The notes under the pieces are model-generated. The model saw only the letters and a program-made list of their open reading frames with translations. It did not search any database and was not told the DNA's origin. The position numbers and the translations under genes were made by a program. From Baffinella frigidus (taxonomy: Eukaryota; Cryptophyceae; Cryptomonadales; Baffinellaceae), in NCBI GenBank assembly GCA_026770585.1, contig MU646357.1, forward strand, positions 297,690-310,254: DNA of 12,565 nt. Direction: 5' to 3'. How positions within the stretch are numbered: the first letter of the stretch is position 1; every line of letters starts with the position of its first letter. Shown here one piece after another: positions 12,283 through 12,565 of the stretch.

Positions 12283-12365
12283 CTCCGGAGGGATGGGTCC
12301 TTGAAGCCGGCGAGCTTGCGGAGGACGGGCACCACCACCAGATGGAACGTCACCAGGGACGAGAC
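12283..12365 (-). CDS. CNX1: Exon 1 of window: MoeA/Cnx1 E domain, end of subdomain III
   Basis: Internal exon of 83 nt read on the minus strand, phase 0 in and phase 2 out. It follows an acceptor ending GGTCAG and is followed by the donor GAG|GTCTCT. The peptide begins VSSLVTFHLVVVPVLRKL and ends KDPSLR plus two bases. In MoeA, Cnx1-E and gephyrin-E a PGNPVS motif is followed by a helix ending in a PxLRKxxG pattern, so the exon starts inside the NPVS motif and the preceding exon should end in PGNP (off window). The family inserts molybdate into adenylated molybdopterin in the cytosol. Identification rests on this peptide plus the in-phase join to the next exon, which restores a typical E-domain order. 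A 5'-truncated copy lies upstream at 12504-12532 and 3'-end copies lie downstream at 12120 and 11898. Confidence 0.9.
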
Positions 12366-12430
12366 CTGACCGTAAAACGTTTTTATCAGTCTTTTAAAAT
12401 GATATGATTTTAAATATGATTTTAATTCGG

Positions 12431-12500
12431 GACGAGACAGGTCCTTACACGGTTTTAATCAGGACACGAGAGGTCCTTACAAGGTTTTAATCAGGACGAG
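12431..12500 (+). repeat. 32-bp tandem near exon 1 acceptor region
   Basis: AGGTCCTTACACGGTTTTAA then TCAGGACACGAG, and the same with AAGG; includes CTCGTCC pieces resembling the exon 1 start. Confidence 0.8.
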
Positions 12501-12503
12501 AGT

Positions 12504-12532
12504 ACCAGATGGAGCGTCACCAGGGACGAGAC
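12504..12532 (-). pseudogene. 5' copy of exon 1 (VSSLVTLHL) with upstream intron
   Basis: 12504-12565 repeats 12337-12396 at a period of 167. GGCAG acceptor then VSSLVTLHLV; F to L is the main replacement. Upstream intron AAAACGTTTTAC is shared. Confidence 0.85.
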
Positions 12533-12565
12533 CTGCCCGTAAAACGTTTTCATCAGTCCTTTAAA

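Noticed and set aside
12195-12458. 88-codon open minus frame through exon 1, ending in NLT repeats
   Set aside because: The conserved part stops at the CGGAG|GT donor; NLT repeats come from the intronic 9-bp tandem.
1-12565. tRNA or rRNA genes
   Set aside because: No B-box-like GGTTCGAATCC in a clover-leaf context and no rRNA-like stretch was recognised by eye; a tRNAscan run would settle it.

Overview
The window is eukaryotic nuclear DNA. On the minus strand it carries the middle of a large, intron-rich gene for a two-domain molybdenum-cofactor enzyme: a MoeA-type E domain followed by a MogA-type G domain, the plant Cnx1 order (gephyrin has G before E). No long ORF exists. Six short exons can be joined by hand with AG acceptors, GT donors (one GC donor) and matching phases: 12365-12283, 9476-9434, 7595-7510, 6261-6213, 4346-4199 and 788-694. 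They sum to 504 nt, or 168 codons with no stop. They run from the end of E subdomain III (VSSLVTFHL, VPVLRKL), through subdomain IV (RLDPQ, RPEYHRA, STGGQRSS, RLMSMRSAN, LPAGTQVNG), across a Ser/Pro linker, into the G-domain N-terminus (VGVLTVSDRAS, YEDLSGP). The gene continues off both ends. The start, upstream E domain, rest of the G domain (including its catalytic motifs) and the stop are outside the window.

The other ~96% is intron (1.2-3.4 kb each). It holds (1) heptamer arrays related to the plant/algal/dinoflagellate telomere unit TTTAGGG (TGTAGGG, TGTATGG, TGTAGTG, TTTAGTG, TTTCGGG, TTTGGGG, TGAAGGG); (2) many short inverted-repeat elements, mostly flanked by TA, which look like non-autonomous Tc1/mariner-type MITEs; (3) numerous truncated copies of the gene's own exons.

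The most striking feature is the layout of those copies. Almost every incomplete copy lying upstream of its parent exon (higher coordinate) keeps the acceptor and the exon's 5' part. Every one lying downstream keeps the exon's 3' part and the donor. Only one copy per exon has both ends. Most dispersed non-MITE repeats in the window are explained this way.

The organism is probably a photosynthetic or plastid-lineage protist or alga with TTTAGGG-type telomeres and large repeat-filled introns. The species cannot be named from sequence alone. No bacterial, viral, RNA-gene or CRISPR features were seen.
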